From positions 10,958,291-11,022,290 of the forward strand of contig CM032660.1 in the NCBI GenBank assembly GCA_019095985.1: a stretch of 64,000 nucleotides of DNA, written 5' to 3'. Positions 1 to 11,900 of the stretch are shown here, in pieces. The stretch comes from Streblospio benedicti (taxonomy: Eukaryota; Annelida; Polychaeta; Spionida; Spionidae). A program made the position numbers and the translations under genes. The notes beneath the pieces were generated by a model, which searched no databases, was not told the DNA's origin, and saw only the letters and a list, made by a program, of their open reading frames with translations. How positions within the stretch are numbered: position 1 is the stretch's first letter; each line of letters begins with the position of its first letter.

Positions 1-390
1 TTCAAAGACTATTGTCACAGTAAGACTTCACTGTTAAAGTCATAATCACATAAACACTGTGATTCTGATAATAGTCAAATTCTTTGATGAAACCCTTAGT
101 CAAAGAAACAATTAAAATTCTTAGTTAAAGCTGGAAATCCTTCTAACAGTAATTCTAGTAGAACTAAAGTAATTACTGAATCACAGCATTGGGAACTAAA
201 GACTAAAAAGGTTTCAAAGAGAATCTTAACTTGCTGGTCACTGCAAGAGGCACCTTACAATGAGAGATTAGTGTGATCTCTTTACCTCCTGGGGAGTGTT
301 ATGGTAAGGGTTAGTATCTGGCTATTAGAATCAGCACCATATAAATATTGGAAGACTTTCTATTCCAAGACAATTATATTGTACATAGAG

Positions 391-520
391 GGAGAAACAA
401 GAGTGAGAATCGCTGTTCAAACATAAGTGGTTTTACATCTACAACTTTTGGACGGAAGCTTCACATTCCAGTTGAAATACCAGCACGAATTTGCAGAGAT
501 AAAATAAAAGATTTTGAAGG
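391..520 (+). CDS. weak candidate coding exon, function unknown
   Basis: An open frame with non-random composition (residues such as RGRNKSENRCSNISGF and HIPVEIPARICRDKIKDF) ends at a strong 5' splice site, GAAG followed by GTAAGTT, near 520. The acceptor is uncertain; an AG near 390 would serve. No family is recognised and no partner exon was found nearby. It could be a chance frame with a good donor. Confidence 0.22.
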
Positions 521-2159
521 TAAGTTAGAGTTTCATTATTTAAGTACCGTAAACAAAATACATTAAAGTAAAAAACTATTGTCTCAGACAAAGTTGTTGC
601 TAGTTATAAATAGGAACGAAAGAAAATATGAGGTAAGAAATAAAAACATCTTAAGACAAGTGTGTCAGTATATGTATAAGTACATGTATACATGTGAGCA
701 GCATCACGAGGCACGAGCCCATCAGAACTGTTTGGAGTCACCAGAAAAAGTCATTCCTACATTCATATGTGGAAAATTATGTAAAACGTAACTTCTAAGT
801 TTCTGCACTATAAATTACATTACAAAAGGCTCCGAACAAACATGTCAATTCTAAAATTCTATCTCGAAATCAACTTTCAGAAAGCATTCAAATATTACCA
901 AAAATAATCCCATTCAATTAGAGCATTGATTAATGACTATCAATTTGCAAAGAGGCATCCATCTCCCATAGAGGGACAGGCACTGACTACATGGACTGAT
1001 GGACCTGTTGGGCAACTCATTATCATAATTACACAGTGGGGAGAAAATACAGTAGGAACATGTATCTTCCATTGTCCCCCAAATGCCAAGCTCTATGTTT
1101 GGTGTACATGGTGTTTGTTACTAGTACATGTAGTTCAAAAGTCAAAACATATGTTATCAATTTTCAAATTTTATTCTGCAATAATTCTTTCAAATAATAC
1201 ATTGTATACTCAAAAAAATAAAAATCCAAAATAACAATCTAAAATACTAACTTACCATTGTATGTGATTGTGTTTTGTTTTGTAACATTCAGGAAGAGTT
1301 TATCAATCAGTAGTCAGTTTGTTCATAAAATGGGAGAGGTTTAACTGATTAATTAACAATGTACACATATGTGCATGAATGTTATTAAGGTAAAAACATC
1401 AAAGTCATTGTCATCAATTTACTTAATTAAGAGATGTATTTCAACCACCCATAGAACAATGTCAGAAGCTTCCCTGTACAGTATGGCACTTTCTCACACC
1501 AGGTGCAGCACCTTTGTTGTGGCTTCTACATAAACTGCTACAGTGCAACCTTTTTTGGGGGGTCGGGGAGGGGGATATCGGACACTTGCCTACTTATTGA
1601 AAATGTATATTAACTTACCAACAATAACATATCATTATGTCATACATGTACACATGTAGATATATCTCCTCCATGAGCAGTCACTTAATACAAGTTGCAC
1701 TGTAGTATGATAAAATTAAAGCTAACCATCTAACAATCAAAGGTACTAATCTAGTTTTGGCCTCTTGGGGTTAAATTACCTGTAACAATGATCTTATTAG
1801 TGTCAGTGACACTGGGGTTGTGGGAGGCATTTATACAAAGAATTAGCAATTACATGTCAAGGGTTATCACCCACACTAGAACATTGTCTTCTACATGAGG
1901 TATTAACCATACACAGAAATTCTGTTAAGAAAGCTCATAAATGTAAATAACAGATGGTCTCCCTTGGTATATAGACTACTAGAATTGTTTCATGAATAAT
2001 TTCATGAGGCTGAACACAGGCGTCCAAATAACCAGTTTGTGAAAGCAAGATAGCTCCATTTGCAAGATATTGCTTTAAAATCGCATAATGTAAGTTCTTT
2101 TGTATTACATATTAGAGGATAACATGTGAATCTATTAGGGCCCGGTCATTTACAATTTG

Positions 2160-2275
2160 CTGGGGGGGGGTAGGCAGATATTGGGGGGGGGGTCATACTT
2201 TTAAAATTGAAGTCATATGGGGGGGTCATACTTTCAAATTGAAGACCATTGGTGGGGGGGTCATACTTTTGGTTT
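2160..2275 (+). repeat. short tandem repeat with G-runs
   Basis: Three imperfect units, each a run of 7-10 G followed by TCATACTTT and an AAATTGAAG-like tail, preceded by another G-run. Four G-tracts lie close together on the plus strand, so quadruplex formation is possible. Confidence 0.6.
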
Positions 2276-3515
2276 TGAGGGAAAAAGAAAGAAGCGCAAG
2301 CGTAGTCGCATGAAACTTGCGAAACAAAGAAAGGTTTTATTGACAAATGTTAATTGACAAATTTAAGTACTATTCAATCCAAGTATCTCATACTTATTTC
2401 TACTTTGTTTATTATACCAGCATTACTAATGATCATAATCAGACATAAAGTCACACATGATTATGCTACAACAGGGCCATATAGCTACATATGAGCCATG
2501 GGACGCAACTTCCTCCAATGTATTGGCAGGATTGTTCGTCAGTCAAACGCTGAATGAAACTGAGCAATATGGGTTTTAAGGTTATTTTTCTGTTTGAAAT
2601 AGCCTCAGACTCTATGAAAAAGGGTCTAAATTCCAAAATTTTCTTGAGTGAGGATGCTCCCAACCACCCTTAGAAAAGCTGTGCACTTCCTCGTTCAATA
2701 TATTATGCCTCTGAATTTTTGCAATCCGAGCTACGCCACTGTACAAGTAATGCTTTGACATATATGATTTGAAGTAATAACCTAAATTGACATTGCAGCA
2801 CTATTTTGTGCCTTTGAGACAACTATAATCAACCACAAATCTAAATGTTTGATAATGGACTATATGGCAGACTACCTGCAGGGGAAATATTTGCAGTATT
2901 ATAAAAAAGAGTAAGATAATGATGAAAAATGGGAAGTGATAGACATGGTAGAATCTCAGACTCTGAATCTGAATTAGAATCTGAAATAGAGTTACAGTCA
3001 TTCCAAAATTGATATTTATGAATCCCAGGAAAATCCAATGACTTTTCAAGACTTTATTTCAAATTTTAATTTTTCCAAGAAATTTTTCTACAGGTACAAT
3101 GTAGATACCTAGTTTCATCTTAATTGGGTCTATCATCGCCGCCTATGTAAAGATCAAAGATGACAATAGTATGTAAATAATAAAGTGTGCATCGTTCCAC
3201 TGAAACAACACTCTTGAGATGATAAGAAAAATTAAATACATGTACTTTTTTAAATTTTTTATTCCCGATAAATCTATTGTAATATCTAGTTCTGGTAAAC
3301 ACTAGATCACGGTTATCATTTCCTTAACTACATGTCACCAACACTGACTTTAAATTTCATTAACAATAATGAAAAAAATGATGAAATGTCAGATAAGGAG
3401 ATGTTCAGTGTCCACAAAAACTAGATACTGACATAAAACGAAACTTGGATCCGATTACCACATGGATCAGTAAGATTATACCTAATCTCCAATGTGTCTG
3501 TTTCAGAACCCTATA

Positions 3516-5006
3516 ATGGGTAACAAGAGTTCCTGTCCGCGCATCACCTGGAGTTTTCCGCGCATCACGTCACCACCAAACTTGCTGCGCTGCGTGACCA
3601 GAACCAACGAGGTAAGCGAGGATGACGACCAGTTCTGGGAGGGATACCAGCGCGTCAAGGCTGTTCGCCGAGGCCAATACATCAACTTTGACCTCTCCCT
3701 GCAAGACGCGGGTTCTATGTGCAATCTCCTCAACGACTCGTGCCTCTCCACCATCTCTGTGTGCTCATCCGATCTCATTCACCTCATGTCAGAAACAACA
3801 CCAAACCTTTATGAATCAATGGACTGCATAAAAGGAAACATCACCGTTGATAAACTTTCAGAAATGACATCAACTATTTATGTATCCATGGATAGCATAA
3901 AAGGAATTTTACAGAATGATAAGTCTCTCTCCAACAATAACTGTTTTGAGCTAGTAAATGGCTCATTTCTGTCTACAGTCTCCACTTGTTCATCACACTG
4001 TCGAGACCCAGTTCGCCAGTTGTCATTTACTGCATCCACCGTGTCCGCCCAGTCTATCTCATCTGACAGCCTCAGTGACCAGATGACTCCATCAGACGGA
4101 ACCTCTCTGTTGAGTCAGCAGGATAGTCTTCTGTCTGATAGCCTGAGCAACTACTTGCTTTTGGACCAAAGTGTGAAGAAGCAGACAGAGGAATATGACT
4201 ACAGTGTCGAGTGGAGTGATGTGAACGAAAACTGCACAGTCTCCGTGGCAACAGACGACTCAAATCACATGATCTCCATGGCAACAGACGACTCAAATCA
4301 CATGATCTCCGTGGCAACAGACGATTCAAATCACATGATCTCCGTGGCAACAGACGACTCAAATCACATGATCTCCATGACAACAGACGACTCAAATCAC
4401 ATGATCTCCATGGCAACAGACGACTCAAATCACATGATCTCCATGGCAACAGACAACTCAAATCACATGATTTCCATGGCAACAGACGACTCAAATCACA
4501 TGATCTCCGTGACAGGAGACGACAACTCTAATGAGCTGGCTGAGCTGCTCCATGAACTCACTCTCCAGCAGCTAGAGAGTGATCTGGATGAAGAAAGATT
4601 CTACAGAGAAGCAAAGCATCACGCACAAGATCTCGATCAACCCGAAACCAGTCTTGAACATCAAGAGCATGCCTCTCAGTATGAATATGATCCAGCTGTG
4701 GATGACCTGCAACTTTACGCATTGATTCAAAAGAACAAACACATCATGTGCGATATGGAGGGTGAAAAAACCAAGAGCATCAACGATGATAAGTCGAGCG
4801 ACTGCAAAGGAGATGGAGACAATGACTTGGTGGAAAGTGCTGACTCGTACACGTACAATCCCGCGCGAGATGATCCAGAGTTGTTTGAAGTGTTAAAGGA
4901 TGCCACCATCAACCTTTATCATCAGCTGGAATGCAAGAAAGAAAGAGCTAGAATGCAGGTAGACGAAGGCTTGTTTTTCTCAATTGTGGCGAGCTGGGAA
5001 TTGTAA
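3516..5006 (+). CDS. uncharacterised acidic protein with 11-residue tandem repeats
   Basis: The frame gives 496 residues. I chose the ATG at 3516 because a clear splice acceptor (polypyrimidine tract ending TTTCAG) ends at 3506, so the further-upstream ATG at 3492 lies in the intron. The protein starts MGNKSSC, which fits the N-myristoylation rule (Gly2, Ser6) with an adjacent cysteine that could be palmitoylated; this suggests membrane attachment but is inference. Residues about 20-240 are Ser/Asp-rich. About 245-332 are eight copies of an ATDDSNHMIS[M/V] unit. The C-terminal third is highly charged and holds two related motifs about 60 residues apart, YEYDPAVDDLQLY and YTYNPARDDPELF. The stop is followed by a 3' UTR and a poly(A) signal at 5209. 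I recognise no family and assign no function. It is read as a single main coding exon with an untranslated upstream exon. Confidence 0.75.
   Translation: MGNKSSCPRITWSFPRITSPPNLLRCVTRTNEVSEDDDQFWEGYQRVKAVRRGQYINFDLSLQDAGSMCNLLNDSCLSTISVCSSDLIHLMSETTPNLYESMDCIKGNITVDKLSEMTSTIYVSMDSIKGILQNDKSLSNNNCFELVNGSFLSTVSTCSSHCRDPVRQLSFTASTVSAQSISSDSLSDQMTPSDGTSLLSQQDSLLSDSLSNYLLLDQSVKKQTEEYDYSVEWSDVNENCTVSVATDDSNHMISMATDDSNHMISVATDDSNHMISVATDDSNHMISMTTDDSNHMISMATDDSNHMISMATDNSNHMISMATDDSNHMISVTGDDNSNELAELLHELTLQQLESDLDEERFYREAKHHAQDLDQPETSLEHQEHASQYEYDPAVDDLQLYALIQKNKHIMCDMEGEKTKSINDDKSSDCKGDGDNDLVESADSYTYNPARDDPELFEVLKDATINLYHQLECKKERARMQVDEGLFFSIVASWEL
4248..4511 (+). repeat. 33-bp coding minisatellite, 8 units
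   Basis: Eight head-to-tail units of 33 bp encode the 11-residue repeat inside the gene at 3516. Unit-to-unit changes are few (Met/Val alternation, one Thr, one Asn), so the array looks young or homogenised. Copy number is likely to vary between individuals. Confidence 0.9.
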
Positions 5007-5208
5007 GAAAAACACAGTATCTTGTCAGCTCATGATGCACAACTTCATTTTGTTAAGGATACGAATGCTTATTGAAAAGTTGTTTTTGTTCAAGTAATGG
5101 CCTGGGCTTGAAATGTCTACTGGTCTACACTCTGGTGACGCCAGTGTTTATGGATGTGCATACGGTTGTGAATGTCACTTTGAATGTGACCTGAATGTTG
5201 GATCAAAC

Positions 5209-5214
5209 AATAAA
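5209..5214 (+). terminator. polyadenylation signal AATAAA
   Basis: First AATAAA after the stop at 5006, about 200 bases into the 3' UTR. Further AATAAA hexamers at 5469 and 5737 could give longer transcripts. A GTTGTGAATGT...CTGAATRTTGGA module is repeated at about 5163 and 5538, so the distal 3' UTR may be a duplication. Confidence 0.6.
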
Positions 5215-6507
5215 TTAATGTCACTGATCTGTAGAGAATGTATCATGTTTCGCGCCTGATGTGTATCTGTGTGTGTGTAGTTTGTATTATTGTAAAACAA
5301 GTCATTAGATTTCTATTCTATTTGAGATCACTAACTTGAAAAAAAAAGATAAAATGTCGAGGTATGAATATTTTTGGGAATTGGCAACAACTGTCATCAA
5401 GACTTTCTCTACCATTACATGCTGCCACCGAGAGACAATAGTCTCTAATGACTCAACTCTACAAATGCAATAAAATGTTCAGATGTGAAAGTTTCAATGA
5501 ATTTTTCACAAAATTAATGATGTCATATGTAGTTTGAATGGTTGTGAATGTGTGACTGTGAATGTGGCCTGAATATTGGAGAAAACAGTGAACATTATTA
5601 TGATTTATGTAAAACCAAAGTGGACGCATATCGTAATGTCTGTAGCTTAATATTTTAATGTATACTAATGCTATATTGAAATGCTTATGTTATTGTATGT
5701 AGAACTTGGAACAGATTACTGATTTTTTTAATCGTTAATAAATGATGCACTTGAAATGACTTTAGTTGTGGTTCATACAAATATTTTCGATCACATCTCT
5801 CTGAAATACTCTCTATTTTACCTCCCATCTTGTGTGGTCATTGTTTCCATATTCATGGTGCTAAAAGAGTAAAATTTTAAGTTGGATGCACAGTGGACAA
5901 CTATATTTCAGAATTCAGTTGCCCAAATAATCTTAATGGTTGCCCCAGGCATCTGGGCATAGGATTTGTCGAGCCCTGTGACATATCTCACATATACAGT
6001 AACGGGTTATATATTATATGTGCATCATGTTTGGTCCTGTGACAGTGAACGTTAACGGGAACATTATGATCAATGAAAGAGCCCTGGGAATTGTGTGGCA
6101 GCTGGTAAAGCTGATGTTACGGGATTGGGCAAGCAACGCTTCCAGGGTAACGCAGAAAATGTAGTGAAGTGAATTTATCTAATGATATGCTACATATAAT
6201 TATATGCAACATAGTTCAGGGATCACAATTCGCCAGGCAACAAAGAATAATTGCACTGGCAAAATTTTTCTAGCTAAAATTTGCACCAAAACTTGCATAG
6301 AGAAATTGACAAAAAATCAAACAATTTGCTAATTATTAATGTTTAGCTCTGGAAATAGTTTATTAGTACTCGGTACTTCTAGTCCTGTATTTCTAAAATA
6401 TATGTTGATGTACAATATCTAATTAAGTGAGTGTCTAATGATATGCAATGACATGTAACATATTTCTTAAATCCATGTTATATATTGAATACTCATCTGC
6501 TCACGGG

Positions 6508-6770
6508 AGTTTGGCAGACTGACGAAGATCAGGGGTGGATTGAAAGCTCTCAAGGTATAGCTTCATAAAAATTGCACAAAAACAAAATGTAATCGTGTAG
6601 ATATAGTAAATCCATGATAGTGTACAATTTTGTAGTGTCTCTTGTCATAATTAGAGGACCATTGAACTACTTCATTATCTAGTCCCATTTTGTGATACGA
6701 TTGTGATACAATAAGCTTACCAAATATTGTGATACAAACTATTAACCGTGTATATAATGTGTATATAATG
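6508..6770 (+). mobile_element. Penelope-like element 3' tail (remnant)
   Basis: The GGCAGACTGACGAAGATC...TTGAAAGC string is the same kind of tail found after the GIY-YIG frame at 54.9-55.2 kb (GGCAGACTGATGAAG...TTCGAAAGGC). Both are followed by a GTATATAATG end. The coding part has been lost here. Confidence 0.5.
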
Positions 6771-7436
6771 ATAAACTATTAACGTTTATTTCTGAAATTT
6801 CCTTCAAATTTCTTTGATATGCAGCACATATTCATGACATTTGAGTATTTCATTAATGGTCATCCATTTCTTGGTTGACTGCTATGACTGCCAAATTGGA
6901 ATACAAGAGGCAGTTGTGTTTTTTTTTCCTACTGCGTTTCATTGGTTCATCAGGGGTGATGAATTAAATTAAAACCTCTGTACTGAACAATATTGTATGT
7001 ACACAATGTGTATTGAATCCCTGATAAGGATTTTATCATGATGCATATCGCATCGTTAGTTGGGTATTGTGATACGCATCGTATTGTTACCTACCACATA
7101 CCATTATACGACCATCCAGGGCTATACATTCGTCTCAAAATTTTATTCCTGGGTGCGCGTTTTGAAGAAAATGTATTCACATTGGAATTTCAATGTTTAC
7201 GATTTTGTTAGTCCAAATATAACAGTGGGCATTGACATGGGGGAGGGCAGTTCGATGGTTGTATATATGGTAATTGGATTAAGCTGAGACTTCAGCTAAA
7301 ATTAGCTGAAAAACTTCTTCATCTGTCCGTATTATTAACTGTGATATATTCCCAAGTTGTATACATTTTTATGCAAGATTATGTATCTATCTTTATTTTG
7401 ATTTGATCTTTACATATATACATGTACAGTGTGCCT

Positions 7437-7648
7437 CAGGGTCAGGATTAGGTGGAAAAGAGCATGACGAGTATCTCTCAACCATCTACTCATCCTCAAA
7501 AACAAAATACTTGTCCTCATTGTACAAACTCTATATCTGTATGTAAAATGGATGAGAATTTTAAACTCATCAAATTGCTGAAACTCTATACTCGTCCTCT
7601 ACAAGGTTTTAGTTGTTAATAATCGGACGAGTGGCTACTCCTGACTCT
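7437..7648. mobile_element. MITE, family shared with 34818-35046
   Basis: Starts CAGGGTCAGGATTAG and ends with the imperfect reverse complement CTACTCCTGACTCT. The interior repeats CTCGTCCT-like words as in the copy at 34.8 kb. The TIRs have diverged, so this is the older of the two copies. Confidence 0.6.
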
Positions 7649-8172
7649 AGTACCTTCAGTATTTAAAAATAAAATAATAGCTTGAACAGCGTTGTTGGCT
7701 TGTACTTATTTTCAAAATATATTCAAAATAATGTATATATTCCCATAACATGAAGTCCCTACTTAAAAAGCAGCTGATAAAATTTAAGAGAATATTATGA
7801 ATCAATATTTGCTCAAAATTTAACACATAATTATCAATATTGCGGTCAAAGGCGAGTGGCATCGCAAATTTCCTGCTAAAATAGCACTCTTTTTCAAACA
7901 ACTTTTCATACAGAAGCCCTGCCTGTAGTGATTCGCAAATCCTTCATGTCATGAATATATCCGTCTTTGTAAATAACACCAATAAAAAAATGTCTTTGAG
8001 AAGTGTATAAGTAACAAATAACAATGTAAATTGTGTGGTAAATAAGCAGGATATTGATATTATTTTACTACCATTTGGAAGAACAGTTTTTTGCGCATCG
8101 CAGATTCATTTTAGGCGACTAACTTCTATCGCCAAAGACTGATGTTTCTATGAGAATTAATTTGACATATCA

Positions 8173-8402
8173 CGTACCATATTGAAGGTATCACCTGCTC
8201 TCTCCAATAGAAAGGAGACGGTTTCATTAATTATGACGTCATTCGGGAATGACGGTAAAGAATATACAGTCTTGATTAGGTGGGTTTGAACATACAATAC
8301 ATCCTCAAATTTTTTTATCAAAGCTAGAAAAACACAGTCTAGATCATGTAGATTTAAATTGGTGATACAATACAGCGCACAGCCCATATAGGCTAGTTCC
8401 AT
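8173..8402 (-). CDS. probable first coding exon of an unidentified gene
   Basis: A minus-strand frame opens with ATG at 8402, reads MELAYMGCALYCITNLNLHD and continues about 76 residues to a good donor, ATG followed by GTACGT, at about 8173. Composition is that of a helical globular protein (Leu/Ile/Val-rich, few low-complexity runs). Upstream on the same strand are CCAAT (near 8442) and a TATA-like TTTATAC (near 8455), consistent with a promoter. I cannot name the family and could not find the next exon with confidence. It lies downstream of the last visible DNA2 exon on the same strand, so it is either a separate gene or sits inside a very long DNA2 intron. Confidence 0.35.
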
Positions 8403-8770
8403 GTGTGGTACTTGTCTATATTTACATCCGCGGATTGGTTCAGAAATTTTTGTATAAATAAAGAATTATTATCGCTGCACAAAGTTAGCCAACAAATTCA
8501 CAGGTTGGATCAAATCTATACAGTTTGGGAAGGGACAGACTAAGAGATGGACACGCTGGCATCCTGTTCGACTTGAAAATTCGATACACAAATGCACCGT
8601 ACATCGCGAGCAAGTTTGACAGATATGGTGTACATGTCATCGATAGTTATCTGTCCCTAATTTTATTCTGTTCCATACTATCATTCAATTTTTCTTTTTT
8701 CCACCCCCTACTATTATTCCACCTCCTACTATAATTTGGAGCTAAAGCAGAGCCACCAACAGTCACGTAC

Positions 8771-8956
8771 CTTCAAGTAGAGTCGCAGCAGCATCAGCAC
8801 GACGGCCGCCTCCGCGTCATTCCTCACCCCGCTGGTCGCCACGACATCGGCACCATGTTTCGGGGGCGCCGCGGCAGCAATTCTGTCCGTGTCCAAGAAC
8901 AGCACCTGCGTTGCGACGTCGTGACTCACGGCGCGCTGCATCCAGCCGGGCAACGT
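8771..8956 (-). CDS. DNA2: DNA2 exon 23, last exon seen
   Basis: [20 protein letters not shown] then DTDRIAA and [16 protein letters not shown] match human NPWLMGVF...VCFLNTDK and GGVSNVTEAKLIVFLT. It ends in phase 0 at AAG followed by GTACGT, so further coding exons (motifs IV-VI) must exist in a complete gene. Confidence 0.92.
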
Positions 8957-11900
8957 CTGCAACACGGGAACATCTCAGTGCTAACTCGTGGAGTCTCAAT
9001 AGTGTAGTGGTCTCTTTATAAAGGTTCGTGGTGGTCCTACTATACAGGTGTACTCTTTGTAGAGGTCCATGGTTTGCAGAGGTTTATGGAGGTTTGGGAC
9101 ATTGAGACATGGTCTTGCTATAGACGTGGACTCAATAATAGGGGCCCTAATGGTTCTAATGTTTCCTACAATTTTAGCCTGCGTTCAGATGTAAGCGATA
9201 AAACAAAATTTGAGTATACATTGAAAGAGCTTTTTTCAGGTGATTTGTAGAAAGAAAGAGGGTGGACTTTAATGACATTTAAAAATCACGTCAAGTGACG
9301 CACGATTTTTTCAAATCATGGAGCAAAAAATTGCCTGCGCCATATGGTGAGGTCGCTTTGTCGCCAGTCAGTGAACGCAATGATTTTGTGTTGTACCACA
9401 TCAAAGGAACAATAAAGGATATTAAACTTCTGTCAAGAAAGTGGCCCGGACACAATGCATCCTGTCAGGTTAACAACGTACCCAGCATAACAGGTTTCAG
9501 TGATATAGAGGCTATTCAGCGATGAAGGCTGACTAGCTATATATAGCGCCAAGTGGCAATATATAGGCAAGTGTGAACACTTGTCTCTCTCGTAGGAAAG
9601 GTTGGTGCAACGGTAGCACAGCCGCCTCCATACATATAGACTGGTCTGGTATGAACGGCAGATCGTGAGTTCGAGTCCACAGACTTTCAAATCTTTGGAG
9701 TCTCTGTCACTGAATTTCGTTTCAGTTGGTGAAAGACTAAGGACCCGGGTGCTTCAGTGAAGCCACCGGGTAGTACCCTGTGAAATTGCCTAGTCGCTCA
9801 GTAGGCCAAGCCTGTAGACAGACAGTGGGGAAGGGGGCTACCGCCCGGGTAATATCGAACTCAGGTAGTTGGGTAGTCTGATTTGACAGATGGTGGAAAG
9901 TTGGATCTGAGGATTCTTCCAGGTCCCTCGGTCAATGACAGTTGGCTATAGGAAGTCTTGCCACCGAGAGAATCCCTGATCTAATAACCGTGCTCCGTGC
10001 CCCTTGAGATAGAACTCCCAATCTCACTATCTCCAAGTGCCCGTGATACAGTTCTGGATCCGCCCCGGGATGTGCAGGAGAGGTGAGTCTGGTCCGCTGC
10101 CATCTCCACTGCCTGGATAGGATCTGGTGCCTGGCCGGGATGTCGAGGAGTATGAAGTTGGAGGAGTCTGTCAAGAAAGCGGCCCGGACACAATGTATCC
10201 TGTCAGGTTAACAACGTACCTAGCATAAAAGGTTTCAGTGATATAGAGGCTATTCAGCGATGAAGGCTGACTAGCTATATATAGCGCCAAGTGGCAATAT
10301 GTTGGCAATTGTGAACACTTGTCTCTCTTGTAGGAAAGGTTGGTGCAACGGTAGCACAGCAGCCTCCATACATATAGACTGGTCTGGTATGAACGGCAGA
10401 TCGTGAGTTCGAGTCCACGGCTTTCAAGTCTTTCTAGTCTCTGTCACTGAATTTCGTTTCACTTTCACCAATATTTCACTTTTGCTTAGTTTACAAATTA
10501 CTCCTTGTGTAGGTAATAATCTTTACTAATGATAACACATTGTTTGAAAAACACAGGTTAATGTAAAATTTTGTTATAAAGTAGTAATTAGTGCAAACTC
10601 AAGTTACTCAACTACTTTGCCATGTGTAGCATATTTTGATTCCTGACAATCAATACAAAAGCGTGATAAAGTGAAAAAAAAAACATAAAAACTTATAGTA
10701 AATATTTTCTCTGACCATATCCAAATATAGATAACTTAGACTTAGTTTCACAAGTAAATTGAATTGTGGTCCTCAGTAGCTCAGTCGTTAGCGCGTAAGA
10801 CTTGAAAACAGGAATTGCCTGCGTCGCAAGTTCGTGGCTCGGTCATGGCGTAGACACAGTGTCGCCAAAACCGATTCGTTGTACGTCTGCCACTGAGTTG
10901 CTGATTTCCACACAGCACGACGCCACCGTAGTGTTACTACTAGAAGGTGGCGACGCCAAGCGGAGGTTCGGAAGCCTCGGTAAAAGGCGTGTTCCCTGTA
11001 GAGGAGAGCCACACCTCTGCACGTAAAAGAACTCACCTAGCTTGAAAACTATAGCTAGTGTGATCCCCCACCCCTGAGGCTCAGTAGGCTACCTAGCCTG
11101 CCTCTGAAGAGGTACATGTACAAACACCATGTGGCCTCCCATTCACGCGTTGCCTCATAAGAGGAGGCCAGTCTCTCATCTGAGACTGGCTTACATATCC
11201 AGATCCAGATCCAGATCCAGTTGGTACAGAACATTTGTGAGTGCATTACTCCACCCCTTCCACCATATGCACGTGCGTGCGCACAATCCTCAACCCCTGA
11301 CATAATGTGTGCGGGTATGTGCGTGTACCTCCAGTCGAACCACGGTGCATTGTGCGAGTGAGGCGTGCGGCAGCGGTCGCTGCCGCAGCAGAAGCGCGTG
11401 GTACACGAGCTCGTTGCTGGCGCTGTGGATCTCGGCGTTCATGCGTATTGCAGCGTCAGCTCGTAGGTGGCANNNNNNNNNNNNNNNNNNNNNNNNNNNN
11501 NNNNNNNNNNNNNNNNNNNNNNNNNNNNNNNNNNNNNNNNNNNNNNNNNNNNNNNNNNNNNNNNNNNNNNNNTTTCACTTTCACCAATATTTCACTATTG
11601 CTTAGTTTACAAATTACTCCTTGTGTAGGTAATAATCTTTACTAATGATAACACATTGTTTGAAAAACACAGGTTAATGTAAAATTTTGTTATAAAGTAG
11701 TAATTAGTGCAAACTCAAGTTACTCAACTACTTTGCCATGTGTAGCATATTTTGATTCCTGACAATCAATACAAAAGCGTGATAAAGTGAAAAAAAAAAC
11801 ATAAAAACTTATAGTAAATATTTTCTCTGACCATATCCAAATATAGATAACTTAGACTTAGTTTCACAAGTAAATTGAATTGTGGTCCTCAGTAGCTCAG

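Larger units (their letters stand above)
1..3507. other. mostly non-coding 5' part of the window
   Basis: AT-rich sequence with only short random-looking frames apart from the weak exon candidate at 391-520 and the G-run repeat at 2160-2275. It probably holds the 5' UTR exon and promoter of the gene at 3516, because a splice acceptor lies just before that start, but I cannot place either one. Confidence 0.5.
5215..8156. other. non-coding stretch with transposon remnants
   Basis: Distal 3' UTR of the upstream gene to about 5750, then AT-rich sequence holding a PLE tail (about 6508-6770) and a MITE (7437-7648). I looked here for the missing C-terminal DNA2 exons on the minus strand and saw none. 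Confidence 0.6.
10457..11472. repeat. 1.0-kb direct duplication, left copy (likely contig overlap)
   Basis: Matches 11573 onward at a constant offset of 1116 bases with only scattered differences, except that the last 150 or so bases before the gap carry many small indels. It ends exactly at the N run and the second copy starts exactly after it, the pattern of two overlapping contigs that were not merged. Confidence 0.85.

Noticed and set aside
4072-4494. Minus-strand frame with repeated LLPWRSCDLSR units
   Set aside because: It is the antisense reading of the 33-bp coding minisatellite in the plus-strand gene; a 33-bp unit keeps every frame open or closed uniformly.
8385-8425. Minus-strand string reading DKYH, like the DNA2 motif VDKYQGRD
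   Set aside because: The following residues do not match and a stop follows within a few codons; chance.
9597-9683. Possible functional tRNA gene
   Set aside because: A and B boxes are present, but the sequence is repeated with a long variable middle and no acceptor-stem pairing; a SINE fits better.
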